Origin: Saliniradius amylolyticus
GTDB lineage: Bacteria > Pseudomonadota > Gammaproteobacteria > Enterobacterales > Alteromonadaceae
Assembly: GCF_003143555.1 (NCBI RefSeq)
Contig: NZ_CP029347.1
Location: forward strand, 558,001 to 622,000
Direction: 5' to 3'
DNA: 64,000 bases
The first letter of the stretch is position 1. Every line of letters starts with the position of its first letter. The notes beneath the pieces were generated by a model. It was not told the origin of the DNA, searched no databases, and saw only the letters and a program-made list of their open reading frames with translations. Made by a program: the position numbers and the translations under genes. Shown one piece after another: positions 1-9,196 of this stretch.

Positions 1-80
1 TAACCTCACTTTTATTGGCAGCGATGCCGTGTTTGGGCATACTGCCCGCTTATTTAGCGGCCAGGCAGATTTTTGTTTTT

Positions 81-710
81 ATGGAACAGTTTTTACTGAT
101 TTTCACCTCGCTTTTTACCATGATCAACCCTATCGCCGCCGTGCCTCTTTACATTAGCCTGACCCAGCCAATGAGTCGTCAGACCCGGTATCGGGTGATT
201 ATCACTGCCACAGTCACCGCCTTTGTCGCGATGGCTATTTTTGCCTGGGCCGGCGAGGCTATTTTTAAATTTTTTCATATCAATGTGAATGGGTTACGGG
301 TGGTTGGTGGTGTCATGTTCTTTATCATGGGGTTCGAGATGTTGCGAGGCCGAACGGTTCCCAAGAAGCTTGATGGTGAGACCCACGAGTCCTTCGGAAA
401 GGATATTGCCGTGACGCCTTTGGCGATTCCAATGATCTGTGGGCCAGGGGCCATCACCATGGTGTTGCTGTTCATGCAAGAGGCAAGTTCACAGCTGGAA
501 GTCGCTACGTTATTTGGAGCAATGCTGGCGGTATGTTTGGCTACAGCGCTAATCTTTGCCCTCGGTGAACAATTACTTCAGCTGTTGGGGCAGGTTGGCG
601 CCAGTGTGATGATGCGCCTGATGGGCTTGATAATGATGTTGATCGCCGTGGAGTTTTTCTTCGCGGGCATCGGTTATTATGTCAACGAGCTGGGTCAACA
701 ATTGCAGTGA
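81..710 (+). CDS. MarC-family integral membrane protein
   Basis: The 209-residue protein is strongly hydrophobic, with about six membrane segments and the N-terminal pattern FLLIFTSLFTMINPIAAVPL, typical of the MarC/YhgN family (UPF0056). A second family-like stretch, PLAIPMICGPGAITMVLL, lies near residue 115. The family sits in the inner membrane; its substrate is not established and the old link to multiple antibiotic resistance was not upheld. I chose the ATG at 81 because it starts directly at the first membrane segment and gives the usual family length. A TTG at 15 would add 22 poorly conserved residues. The gene is directly followed by an 18-bp palindrome. The family call is firm, the function open. 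Confidence 0.88.
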   Translation: MEQFLLIFTSLFTMINPIAAVPLYISLTQPMSRQTRYRVIITATVTAFVAMAIFAWAGEAIFKFFHINVNGLRVVGGVMFFIMGFEMLRGRTVPKKLDGETHESFGKDIAVTPLAIPMICGPGAITMVLLFMQEASSQLEVATLFGAMLAVCLATALIFALGEQLLQLLGQVGASVMMRLMGLIMMLIAVEFFFAGIGYYVNELGQQLQ

Positions 711-728
711 TGTACGAGATCTCGTACA
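711..728. other. 18-bp perfect palindrome after marC-like gene
   Basis: TGTACGAGATCTCGTACA reads the same on both strands with no spacer and begins on the base after the marC-family stop codon. No T-run follows, so it is not a usual intrinsic terminator. It may be a binding site for a dimeric regulator of the small gene at 813, or simply a transcript-end hairpin. Confidence 0.5.
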
Positions 729-812
729 ACGATTGAAGACATTGCCCTCTGGTTCCCTGAGGTAATCCAAACTAAACTTTTGCTCGTCGAGAAACCAACA
801 ATAAAAAACATT

Positions 813-992
813 ATGGACGAGAAGCAGCCAAGCTTGGCGAGCATCAGACAACAACTCGAACAGCTTCATCAACTGCAACGCGAACAGAGTGCCCAACTGG
901 AACAGTGGCGCTCTTTAAAACAGACGCTGGAGCAGACACTTCAACATTGGCCCTATCAGCCTGAACAGTGCGCCAACCTACAGAAAAGATAG
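813..992 (+). CDS. small coiled-coil protein of unknown function
   Basis: This is a 59-residue, glutamine- and leucine-rich peptide. Residues 8-45 show heptad-like spacing of leucines (IRQQLEQLHQLQREQ), suggesting a short coiled coil. The start is the ATG at 813; upstream TTG codons in frame are less likely. It has no signal peptide, membrane segment or recognisable domain. It lies between the marC-family gene and receptor 1, on the same strand as both. I do not recognise a family. The biased composition argues for a real gene, but a chance reading frame is not excluded. Confidence 0.5.
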   Translation: MDEKQPSLASIRQQLEQLHQLQREQSAQLEQWRSLKQTLEQTLQHWPYQPEQCANLQKR

Positions 993-1049
993 TCAGCCGC
1001 GTTTTTTCGGTTCCCCACCGGATACTTTTGCAAAAGTTATCCGTCGTTA

Positions 1050-1063
1050 TGAATACGTATGCA
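1050..1063 (+). promoter_or_regulatory. LacI-type operator, site 1 (receptor 1 unit)
   Basis: TGAATACGTATGCA is a near-perfect palindrome centred on CG, the layout expected for a LacI-family operator. The identical 14-mer occurs at 10916, 19385 and 28592, each upstream of a glycan-use unit and in the same orientation. This copy ends 110 bases before the ATG of receptor 1. A second short palindrome, GTTGTTAACAAC, follows at 1075-1086. Confidence 0.85.
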
Positions 1064-1101
1064 GCTGATTCATTGTTGTTAACAACTGTGTAACTCTTTT
1101 G

Positions 1102-1140
1102 CAGCAATTACTGATTGCTGACCCACTGATTAGTGGGTTT
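1102..1140 (+). other. tandem hairpins in receptor 1 leader
   Basis: Two adjacent perfect stems lie between the operator and the receptor start. The first is CAGCAAT / ATTGCTG with a 5-base loop (1102-1120). The second is ACCCACT / AGTGGGT with loop GATT (1121-1138), followed by TTCTG. The second looks like a weak terminator or attenuator, ending 34 bases before the ATG. Function is inferred from position only. Confidence 0.45.
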
Positions 1141-1173
1141 CTGAATAACCAGAAAACATTAGGGATACACATT

Positions 1174-4100
1174 ATGACGCCACTCAAATTGTCGAGGGTT
1201 GCAACTGCCCTGGCTGCGTCGGGGATGCTTCTTTCAACGTCAGTGTTGGCTCAAGAAGAGCCACCGCAGGAAAAAGAACCCGAACACTCGCTGGAGGTGA
1301 TAGAGGTCAAAGGTTTTAGCACCAGTTTGATCCAATCACTTAACCAAAAGCGCTTTGGTGATACGGTCTCGGAACAAATTTCCGCCGATGATTTGGGGGG
1401 GCTGCCAGATGTATCCATGGCCGATGCTCTGACGCGACTTCCCGGTATATCGGCAGTTCGGACCGGTGGTCAGGCGGCCGAAATCAACATTCGTGGTTTA
1501 TCCGGAGACTTTGTCTTTTCCACCTTAAATGGCCGGGAACAAGTGTCCACCAGTGGTGATCGGAGTATCGAGTTTGATCAGTACCCGTCGGAGCTGATCA
1601 ATTCGGCCGCGGTCTACAAATCACCGAAGGCCTCGTTGATTGAAGGTGGCGTGGCGGGCACGGTTGAGCTTAAAACCGCCAGCGCACTGAACAACGAAGA
1701 GCAGCACACTTTCAATATGAATGCCCGAGGGATGTTTAATGACCGGGCCGAGGACGTGCCTGACGCCGAAGAGTACGGCCACAGACTGAGCTTTTCCTAT
1801 CAGGGCAAGTTTATGGACGATACTCTGGGTGTGTCCCTGGGATATGCTCGCCTTTACCAGCCCAGCTCTTCCACTCAATTTATTGGCCTTGCCTACAATG
1901 GCCGCGTCGATGTGGATGGCGTTGAAGGTGATACCGATGGACCGGCGGATTGTCCTCGCTGTGAGTACATCAGCGAAGGCTTTGAGATGCAGCACAAAGG
2001 TGGGGAAGAAACCCGTAACGGCTATATGGCGGCACTGGAATGGGCCCCAACGGATAGTTTCACCCTGAAAGCGGACGCTTTTGTGTCTAAGTTTGACTCT
2101 GAGGAGTTTGCCCGTGGTTTTCGGGTCAAGCTCGGGGGGACTTCTACAGCCATTGCCAATCCGGTGATTCAGGACAATGTGGTGATGGGAGGGACTTTCA
2201 ATCGCAGTAAGGACTCCTTTACCCGCGTCGAGTTGGTGAATGACGATAACCAGGATTTCGACCAGGTAGGTAGCTACGGTCTGAACGCCAACTGGCAAAT
2301 TAACGATAACTGGACGGCGCGTTTCGATATTTCCCACTCTCGTGCCGAGAGTGATTTCCGCAATGGGCTTTTGTGGTCATTGGTAGCCGAAGATGCTACT
2401 GCCGTTAGTCCGGAGCTGGATGAAAATATTTCCATCAACTATCTGCTGAACGGCCTGGACTTGCCGGACATTGGCCTTAATCAAACCGGCGCATTTACTG
2501 ATATTGACCGGGTCATGGTGTCTAAATATGGCATTTATCCTTATGAGAATAAGGACCAATTGGATGCCTATCGAGTGGATTTCGAATATATGCTACCTGC
2601 CAATGACTGGCTGAGGTCAGTGGAATTTGGTGCCCGTTACTCAACTCGAGAATATAATAATGACCGCAGCGTATTTGAGTTTGGCAGCGACAGTAGCTTT
2701 CGCACCGACGAGCCGCCGCTGCGACTGACCGAGGAAATGGTGGAGCAGGTGGATTGGCAGGGCGAGTTCGCCTATTTCCCCAGTTATCTGTCTATTGATC
2801 TGGATAAGGCGCTCAACGCCTGGTTCCCATCCGGTATTCCACAACCCATACAGACCTGGGGGCCAGGTCATGTGGGGGTCATTAATGGGCCGGGCGAGGG
2901 CTCGGACTATGCCTGGACCATGTTTGAAAGTGGCTCTGTGTATGAGGATGTCACCGCCGCCTACGTGCAGTTCAACATCGATACCTATATCGGCGATCTG
3001 CCGGTCACCGGTAATTTTGGCGTCAGAGCGGTGGACACCAAGCAGTCTTCCACCGTCTATCAGCCTGCCACCAAAGAGGTGCTGGTATTTAATCCCGACA
3101 TTGGTAAATACGGTGACTATGAAACCGTGACAGTGGGCGACCCGGCTCAGGGCGCGCAATACATCACCGATGAAGTGGGGCTGATCAGTGATCGCTACCG
3201 CTTTACTCGTTTGACGGATGAATACACCGATTATCTGCCCTCACTCAATCTGAACTTCCAGATTAACGATACCGATCAGATCCGGTTCGCGGCGGCCAAA
3301 GTCATGGGGCGGGCCCCCATTAACCGCCTGTTTGCTAATGCCAATGTGCGGGTGGACGAGGTCTTTGCGGTGCAGGATCCGGAAACCGGTGATATCGAGC
3401 TTTCGGCTCCAACCGCCAAGATATCCGGCAACAGCACCAATAGCCCATACCTGAGACCCTTCTATGCTACTCAGTATGACCTGTCCTTCGAGCGCTATTT
3501 CGATGAGACCGAAGGGGCCTTTATTGCGGCGCTGTTCTATAAGGACATTGAGTCCTTTATTGATGAATTTACCACCGACCCTTTCGATTTTGCGGGCAAC
3601 GGCTTTAACGTGCCAACCGAGGTTGAGGCACTGGTGACGGACCCGGATGGTGAACCGGTGTTTGGCTCCGATGGTGAGCAGTTGACGGTGACCGTACCGA
3701 CCGAAAACGCCGGTTATACCACCGCAGTGAACAACGACGAAGGTGGTTATATTCAGGGCATTGAGCTGGCGTATACCCAGATTTTCGATTTCCTGCCCGA
3801 CATGTGGTCCGGCCTGGGTGTGAGTGCCAGCTATTCCTACACCGAATCTGAGATTCAGAAGCAGACCAGCCTGGGCGGAGCGACGGTCGAGCAGGGCTTG
3901 CCTGGGTTGTCTGAGAATGTGGCTACGGTGACCCTGTTCTGGGAATACGAAGGCTTTGAAACGCGTCTAAGCACCCGTTATCGGGATGCCTTTGTGTCCA
4001 AGCAGGTGGCGGTCAATGAGCAGGTCGTGAACTTCGACTCCGAGACAGTGGTGGATTATCAGGCCTCATACAACGTCAACGATAATCTGGGCGTGCTGTT

Positions 4101-4218
4101 CCAGATCAATAACCTCACGGATGAGCCAACCAAAAGCTACTTCGGTCAGGAAGCGCTGACCGGCACCATCCAGTACTTTGGTACCCAATATTACCTGGGG
4201 GTGACTTACCAGCTGTAA
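1174..4218 (+). CDS. TonB-dependent receptor 1 (alpha-glucan uptake)
   Basis: The protein has 1014 residues. A signal peptide (residues 1-26, ending SVLAQ) is followed by a TonB-box-like LEVIEVKG, then a plug domain with the pattern DALTRLPGISAVR and the NIRGLSGDF motif, and a long beta-barrel. It belongs to the large TonB receptors common in Xanthomonas, Caulobacter and alteromonads, which carry oligosaccharides across the outer membrane using TonB energy. The ATG at 1174 starts the signal peptide; an upstream in-frame codon adds 25 residues without one. The last residue is Leu, where Phe is more usual. It lies 57 bases before the pullulanase gene, probably in one operon behind operator site 1. 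No SusD-like partner is present. The glucan substrate is inferred from context. Confidence 0.92.
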   Translation: MTPLKLSRVATALAASGMLLSTSVLAQEEPPQEKEPEHSLEVIEVKGFSTSLIQSLNQKRFGDTVSEQISADDLGGLPDVSMADALTRLPGISAVRTGGQAAEINIRGLSGDFVFSTLNGREQVSTSGDRSIEFDQYPSELINSAAVYKSPKASLIEGGVAGTVELKTASALNNEEQHTFNMNARGMFNDRAEDVPDAEEYGHRLSFSYQGKFMDDTLGVSLGYARLYQPSSSTQFIGLAYNGRVDVDGVEGDTDGPADCPRCEYISEGFEMQHKGGEETRNGYMAALEWAPTDSFTLKADAFVSKFDSEEFARGFRVKLGGTSTAIANPVIQDNVVMGGTFNRSKDSFTRVELVNDDNQDFDQVGSYGLNANWQINDNWTARFDISHSRAESDFRNGLLWSLVAEDATAVSPELDENISINYLLNGLDLPDIGLNQTGAFTDIDRVMVSKYGIYPYENKDQLDAYRVDFEYMLPANDWLRSVEFGARYSTREYNNDRSVFEFGSDSSFRTDEPPLRLTEEMVEQVDWQGEFAYFPSYLSIDLDKALNAWFPSGIPQPIQTWGPGHVGVINGPGEGSDYAWTMFESGSVYEDVTAAYVQFNIDTYIGDLPVTGNFGVRAVDTKQSSTVYQPATKEVLVFNPDIGKYGDYETVTVGDPAQGAQYITDEVGLISDRYRFTRLTDEYTDYLPSLNLNFQINDTDQIRFAAAKVMGRAPINRLFANANVRVDEVFAVQDPETGDIELSAPTAKISGNSTNSPYLRPFYATQYDLSFERYFDETEGAFIAALFYKDIESFIDEFTTDPFDFAGNGFNVPTEVEALVTDPDGEPVFGSDGEQLTVTVPTENAGYTTAVNNDEGGYIQGIELAYTQIFDFLPDMWSGLGVSASYSYTESEIQKQTSLGGATVEQGLPGLSENVATVTLFWEYEGFETRLSTRYRDAFVSKQVAVNEQVVNFDSETVVDYQASYNVNDNLGVLFQINNLTDEPTKSYFGQEALTGTIQYFGTQYYLGVTYQL

Positions 4219-4275
4219 GCACCGTTAAGTCATGCCCTCAGGGGCTCAACGATAATTTATGTTGGAGCAATAATT

Positions 4276-7200
4276 ATGTTTTTTCGACAATCAATGCTTA
4301 AGCTGTTTGCCTTAGCATTCTTGACGCTGGGATTGGCCGCATGCGGCGGGTCCGATATTGAAAGTGGTGAGCAGCTGCTCACCTGTGATGTGCCTAATGT
4401 GCCCAATGCGGCTGGCACTGAATGTGTCGCGCCGCCACCCATCGAATGTCCGGCGCCCACGGTACCCAATGAGACTAACGATGCCTGTGTGGTCGGGGCT
4501 GACCCCAGCCTTCCTGAACCCACCGTTTTCCCCGGCGATAATGAGGCAGTTCTGTATTACAACCGCCCTCAGGATGCGTCCAATGAGTCGGATGATCCGG
4601 TCTATGAGGGCTACCGTCTGCATACCTGGAATAATGATGAGTGTGATGCCTATCAGGCTGAGTCTATCGCACCCAGCTGGGATAACGGCCTTGAGTATGA
4701 TGGTATTGACCCGAATTATGGGGCCTACTGGATTCTGAAGCTGAAAGACGGCGTGGCGGGTAGTGAAGGCGCCTGCGGTAACTTCATTATTCATATTGGC
4801 ACCGATGACGCCGGCAAGGAGATGGGCGGTGGCGATAAGAAGATGCCGCTTGCACAGGATGATCCTGACTTTACCCGAATGAACTGGGCGTTGTCAGGCG
4901 AGCCCGATGTGTTTGAGTTCCCAATCCTTTCATTGGGTGAGCGCCCGGTGGCCATTGAGGATATGGCCGCTCATTGGCTGGACCCCGACACTCTGGTGTG
5001 GGATGTGGATACCAACGAAATTGCCAGCGTGAAGCTCCATTACTCAATGGATGCCAGTCTGAGTGTCGACCCAGAGTCCGAGACCATTGCCGGTGAGTCG
5101 GTTGAGTTTACTCTGGATGGGTTGACTGACGCGCAGGCGGCAGCGAATCCTGAAGTCAGCAGCTGGCCGGCGTTCTCGGCTTTGGTTGAGCCAGAGCAGG
5201 CAAAGTCCATGTTAAAGAGTCAGTTGGTGGCCGCCGGATATGACGGTGATGGTGAGCTTGTTCAGGCTACCTATGTGCAAATCCCGGCCATTCTGGACTA
5301 TCTGTACACCGCTGGTGAGGCGGACGCCGATGAAGCGCAGTTAGGTCTGAACTACAACGGGAGTGACGTCACCGCCTCTGTCTGGGCGCCAACCGCTCAG
5401 AGCGTCAATCTGAAGGTTTATGATGCGGCTAAATCGGAAGTGGCAAGTCACAGCATGACCGAGGATCCGGCTACCGGTATCTGGACGTACACCGGCAGTG
5501 ATCTGGATCGCCAGTTCTATCGCTATGAGGTGACCGTGTACCATCCGGCCTCAGAGGCGCTGGAAACGCTGGAAACCACCGACCCTTACTCGGTGAGCCT
5601 GGCGACCAATGGTCGTTACTCGCAGTTCGTGAACCTCAGCGACGCCGATCTGAAGCCGGACAACTGGGATAGCCATGCCATCCCCGCCATTACCAACCCG
5701 GAAGACGCGGTGATTTATGAAGGGCACATCCGGGACTTCAGTATTCTGGATGAGAGCACACCGGAAGCCATGCGTGGTAAATACCTGGCCTTCACTGCGC
5801 AAGACACGGCACCGGTCAATCACTTAAAAGCCTTGCAGGAGGCGGGACTGACGCACTTTCATATGTTACCGGCCAATGATATTGCCACGGTCAACGAAAA
5901 CTTTGAGCGCCAGTTAAACCTGACCAGTCCGTTATCGGAGCTTTGCTTACAGGATCGTCAACTGGATGTGTGTCATGACGGAGCGGTGAATCAGGACGGA
6001 ACTATACTAGAAGCCCTGGAAACCTATCCGGCAGACAGTCCCGAGCAGCAGGTAGTGGTTAATGCCATTCGGGATATTGACGGCTTTAACTGGGGGTATG
6101 ACCCGCACCATTTCAATGCCCCCGAAGGCAGCTATGCCACTGACCCCGATGGGGTTGCCCGCATTAAAGAAATGCGCGCCATGATCCAGGCACTGCATGA
6201 CATGGGCCTGCGGGTGGTCACCGATGTGGTATACAACCATACCAACGCTTCTGCGCTGTATCAGAACTCTGTATTCGATAAGGTGGTGCCCGGTTATTAT
6301 CACCGCCTTGATCTGGTCTCTGGTGCGGTCAATCGTGTGACCTGCTGTGATGATACGGCCAGCGAACACACCATGATGGGTAAGTTTGTGAAAGACTCAG
6401 TGGCCATGTGGGCTGAGCAGTACAAGCTCGACGGTTTCCGCTGGGATTTGATGGCACACATTCCAAAGGATGTGCTGTTGGCGACCCGTGACGCCGTGCA
6501 TCAGATTGACCCGGACAACTACTTCTACGGCGAAGGCTGGAATATTCCTGACTACGGCTTCGAGCAGTCGAACCAAACCAATCTGGCCGGGACCGAAATC
6601 GGCACTTTTAATGACCGCTATCGTGACATTATTCGTGACGGCGTGCTGTTTAATCCGGACGGGTCTTTGCAGGAGCAGGATATTATCCGCTTGGGTCTGG
6701 CGGGCACTCTGGCGGACTTTGCACTGTTGAGCTCGTCGGGCAGCGTGGGCTCAGGTAAAAACTTCTTCAAGTCGTCTTATGCCCAAGATCCCGCCGACGT
6801 TATCAACTATGTGTCCAAACATGACAACGAGACGCTGTGGGATAAACTCCAGTACGCGTTCTTCAATATGGAGAACGACGACGGTGAGTTCTTCACACTG
6901 CAAGAGAAGGTCCGTGCACAGCATATCGCCAGCACCATTCCCATGTTCAGTCAGGGCGTGCCCTTCCTGCAAATGGGCGGCGACCTGATCCGTTCCAAAT
7001 CCATGGATCGCAACTCCTACGATTCCGGCGACTGGTTTAACCGGCTCGATTTCACCATGCAGAGTAATAACTTTGGCGTGGGTTTGCCGCTGGAGCAGGA
7101 CAATGGCGGCAACTGGGAGACCATTGGTGAAATCCTGGGCGACTCCAACGCGCAGGTCAGCAGCAGTGACATTATGTTTGCGTCGGATTTGTTCAAAGAA

Positions 7201-8613
7201 ACGCTGCAGATCCGTTCAGGCAGTCCGTTGTTCCGACTGACCACCGCACAGGATGTGTTTGATCGTGTGGGCTTTCACAATATCGGCACCAATCAAAAAC
7301 AGGGCCTGATTGTGATGAGCATCGATGATGGGTCTGGTCTGACCGACCTGGATCCGAATCATGACGCCATTGTAGTGGTATTTAACGGCAGCCGTCAGGA
7401 ACAGTCTCATACCATCGCCACGGCGACCGGCTTTGAGCTGCACCCCATGCAGCAAATGTCGGTAGACAGCATGGTGGCCGGAGCCAGCTTCGCAGAGGGC
7501 GAGGGTGAAGGTACCTTTACCGTACCGGCGCTCACCACCGCGGTATTTGTTAAACCGCAAAGTGGCGCTCAGGGCGAAGGTCTGTCGGCAACGGCGACAC
7601 AGGGTGCGCCTGATGTGGTGCCTTATGCTGATACCACCGCCTATATCCGCGGTGATATGAACGGCTGGAGTACTGATGATGCCATGACCTATGAAGGTAA
7701 TGGGGTTTACGAAGTGACCTTGTCTCTGACCGGTGGCACCACCTATAACTTCAAGTTTGCCAGCGAAGACTGGTCCACCATTAACTATGGTGACACCAAT
7801 GGTGAGGGTACCGTCGTAGAAGAAGACCCCTATGCCATGAGCTATAACACCGGCAACCTGATGTTTACCCCTGAGGTCGACGGTGATTATGTGTTCTCGG
7901 TAAACGCCAGCGATGCGGAGAATCCGGTACTAACGGTGCGTAACGATGAACCTTATGTTGGTACAACCGTGTACCTGCGCGGCGATATGAATGGCTGGAG
8001 CACCGATGATGCCTTTAGCTTTATCGGAGATGGTCAGTACGAGATCGCTGTGACTCTGGATGCCGGCACGTATGGCTTCAAAGTGGCCTCGGAAGACTGG
8101 GCTACCGTGAACTATGGTGAGGGTGAGGTAATGGTAGGTGATACCGACCTGTCTACGGTTTATAACGGCGGTAACTTCAGCATCACTATCGAGGATGCCG
8201 GTGATTATCGGTTTGTCTTTGATGCCTCCGATAAGCAGGCACCAACATTGAGTGTGGGCCCTTCTGAGTTGTTCGGGGAAAATACGGTGTTAATCCGGGG
8301 CAGTCTCAATGGCTGGGGTGAAGATGATCCTCTTAACTGGGTGTCACCCGGCACATATGCCGTCACCATGACACTGGCAGCAGGCGACTATGAATTTAAG
8401 TTTGCTACTGCTGACTGGTCAACGGTTAACATTGGTGCACTTAGCGAGGCAGACAGTGATGTGACAGTGAATATAGGTCAGGCTTTGCCATTGAATCATG
8501 CGGCAAATCCACCTAACTTAAAGCTATCCATCGTGGAAGGGGGCGATTATCGCTTCAGTCTCAGCGGTTTTAACTGGCAGACGCCGGAACTGACGGTCAA
8601 TAGGATGAACTAA
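4276..8613 (+). CDS. pulA: lipoprotein pullulanase (GH13) with three C-terminal glucan-binding-like repeats
   Basis: The protein has 1445 residues. A lipobox (LAAC, Cys23) predicts a lipid anchor, probably at the outer membrane. A pullulanase-associated CBM41-like domain lies at about 87-215 and a CBM48-like domain from 356. The GH13 barrel carries the pullulanase signature FNWGYDP (604-610), DVVYNHT (650-656), nucleophile Asp724 in GFRWD, acid/base Glu753 in YGEGW and His849-Asp850. It should cut alpha-1,6 links in pullulan or branched starch. After residue 1115 come three repeats of about 110 residues, each with an RGDMNGW-like motif (near 1125, 1235, 1341; RGSLNGW in the third), resembling starch-binding modules. 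The start has a GGAG about nine bases upstream. It follows receptor 1, suggesting co-transcription. The specificity call is strong. Confidence 0.93.
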   Translation: MFFRQSMLKLFALAFLTLGLAACGGSDIESGEQLLTCDVPNVPNAAGTECVAPPPIECPAPTVPNETNDACVVGADPSLPEPTVFPGDNEAVLYYNRPQDASNESDDPVYEGYRLHTWNNDECDAYQAESIAPSWDNGLEYDGIDPNYGAYWILKLKDGVAGSEGACGNFIIHIGTDDAGKEMGGGDKKMPLAQDDPDFTRMNWALSGEPDVFEFPILSLGERPVAIEDMAAHWLDPDTLVWDVDTNEIASVKLHYSMDASLSVDPESETIAGESVEFTLDGLTDAQAAANPEVSSWPAFSALVEPEQAKSMLKSQLVAAGYDGDGELVQATYVQIPAILDYLYTAGEADADEAQLGLNYNGSDVTASVWAPTAQSVNLKVYDAAKSEVASHSMTEDPATGIWTYTGSDLDRQFYRYEVTVYHPASEALETLETTDPYSVSLATNGRYSQFVNLSDADLKPDNWDSHAIPAITNPEDAVIYEGHIRDFSILDESTPEAMRGKYLAFTAQDTAPVNHLKALQEAGLTHFHMLPANDIATVNENFERQLNLTSPLSELCLQDRQLDVCHDGAVNQDGTILEALETYPADSPEQQVVVNAIRDIDGFNWGYDPHHFNAPEGSYATDPDGVARIKEMRAMIQALHDMGLRVVTDVVYNHTNASALYQNSVFDKVVPGYYHRLDLVSGAVNRVTCCDDTASEHTMMGKFVKDSVAMWAEQYKLDGFRWDLMAHIPKDVLLATRDAVHQIDPDNYFYGEGWNIPDYGFEQSNQTNLAGTEIGTFNDRYRDIIRDGVLFNPDGSLQEQDIIRLGLAGTLADFALLSSSGSVGSGKNFFKSSYAQDPADVINYVSKHDNETLWDKLQYAFFNMENDDGEFFTLQEKVRAQHIASTIPMFSQGVPFLQMGGDLIRSKSMDRNSYDSGDWFNRLDFTMQSNNFGVGLPLEQDNGGNWETIGEILGDSNAQVSSSDIMFASDLFKETLQIRSGSPLFRLTTAQDVFDRVGFHNIGTNQKQGLIVMSIDDGSGLTDLDPNHDAIVVVFNGSRQEQSHTIATATGFELHPMQQMSVDSMVAGASFAEGEGEGTFTVPALTTAVFVKPQSGAQGEGLSATATQGAPDVVPYADTTAYIRGDMNGWSTDDAMTYEGNGVYEVTLSLTGGTTYNFKFASEDWSTINYGDTNGEGTVVEEDPYAMSYNTGNLMFTPEVDGDYVFSVNASDAENPVLTVRNDEPYVGTTVYLRGDMNGWSTDDAFSFIGDGQYEIAVTLDAGTYGFKVASEDWATVNYGEGEVMVGDTDLSTVYNGGNFSITIEDAGDYRFVFDASDKQAPTLSVGPSELFGENTVLIRGSLNGWGEDDPLNWVSPGTYAVTMTLAAGDYEFKFATADWSTVNIGALSEADSDVTVNIGQALPLNHAANPPNLKLSIVEGGDYRFSLSGFNWQTPELTVNRMN

Positions 8614-8640
8614 GCTAAGTGTTAGCCTAATAGACTAAGT

Positions 8641-8668
8641 AGCGCTGCCTCGGCAGCGCTTTGTTTAT
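8641..8668 (+). terminator. intrinsic terminator after pullulanase
   Basis: An 8-bp stem AGCGCTGC / GCAGCGCT with tetraloop CTCG is followed by TTGTTTAT. It lies 27 bases after the pullulanase stop and should end the receptor 1-pullulanase transcript. Confidence 0.75.
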
Positions 8669-8684
8669 GAGTAGAGGGAAAACC

Positions 8685-9185
8685 ATGCATTACTTTGCGT
8701 ATGGGTCGAACCTGTCTTTAAAACGTATTCAGGCTCGTTTGGATAGAGTCAAGCGCTTGGGAACTTACATGGCCTGGGATCATCAACTGCGTTTTCATAA
8801 GTTGGGGCAAGACAACTCGGCCAAATGCGATATTTATTACACCGGAGACCCTGACCACTATGTCTATGGGGCGTTGTACTGGGTTGACCATGACGATAAG
8901 GCTATTTTGGATCGCATAGAAGGCCTGGATCATGGTTACCAGCAAAAACAGATTGAGGTTGAGAATACCGAGGGGCATCGGCTGCAGGCCTTTACCTATT
9001 ATGCCACCGATATCCAGACGGACGATAAGCCGTTTAGTTGGTATCACTACCACGTGCTGACCGGAGCTAAGGAGAATGGCTTTCCTCAGGACTATATTCA
9101 AGCCTATATTGAAGCTGTGCCCGCGGTTCCGGATCCCGAATTGGAACGTCATCGGCGGGAGCTGGCAATCTATCAAAATTATTAA
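8685..9185 (+). CDS. gamma-glutamylcyclotransferase-like protein
   Basis: The 166-residue protein begins MHYFAYGSNLS, the YGSNL signature of the GGCT/AIG2-like fold. The expected acidic catalytic residue is present in DRIEGLDHGY at about residue 82. Family members release 5-oxoproline from gamma-glutamyl amino acids or peptides, usually in the cytosol, and no signal peptide is seen here. The ATG at 8685 fits the family start; an in-frame TTG at 8661 lies inside the terminator. The gene ends 11 bases before the SSS symporter, so the two look like an operon, although no link to alpha-glucan use is known. The family is clear; the substrate is not. Confidence 0.8.
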   Translation: MHYFAYGSNLSLKRIQARLDRVKRLGTYMAWDHQLRFHKLGQDNSAKCDIYYTGDPDHYVYGALYWVDHDDKAILDRIEGLDHGYQQKQIEVENTEGHRLQAFTYYATDIQTDDKPFSWYHYHVLTGAKENGFPQDYIQAYIEAVPAVPDPELERHRRELAIYQNY

Positions 9186-9196
9186 GGATAAGCCTG

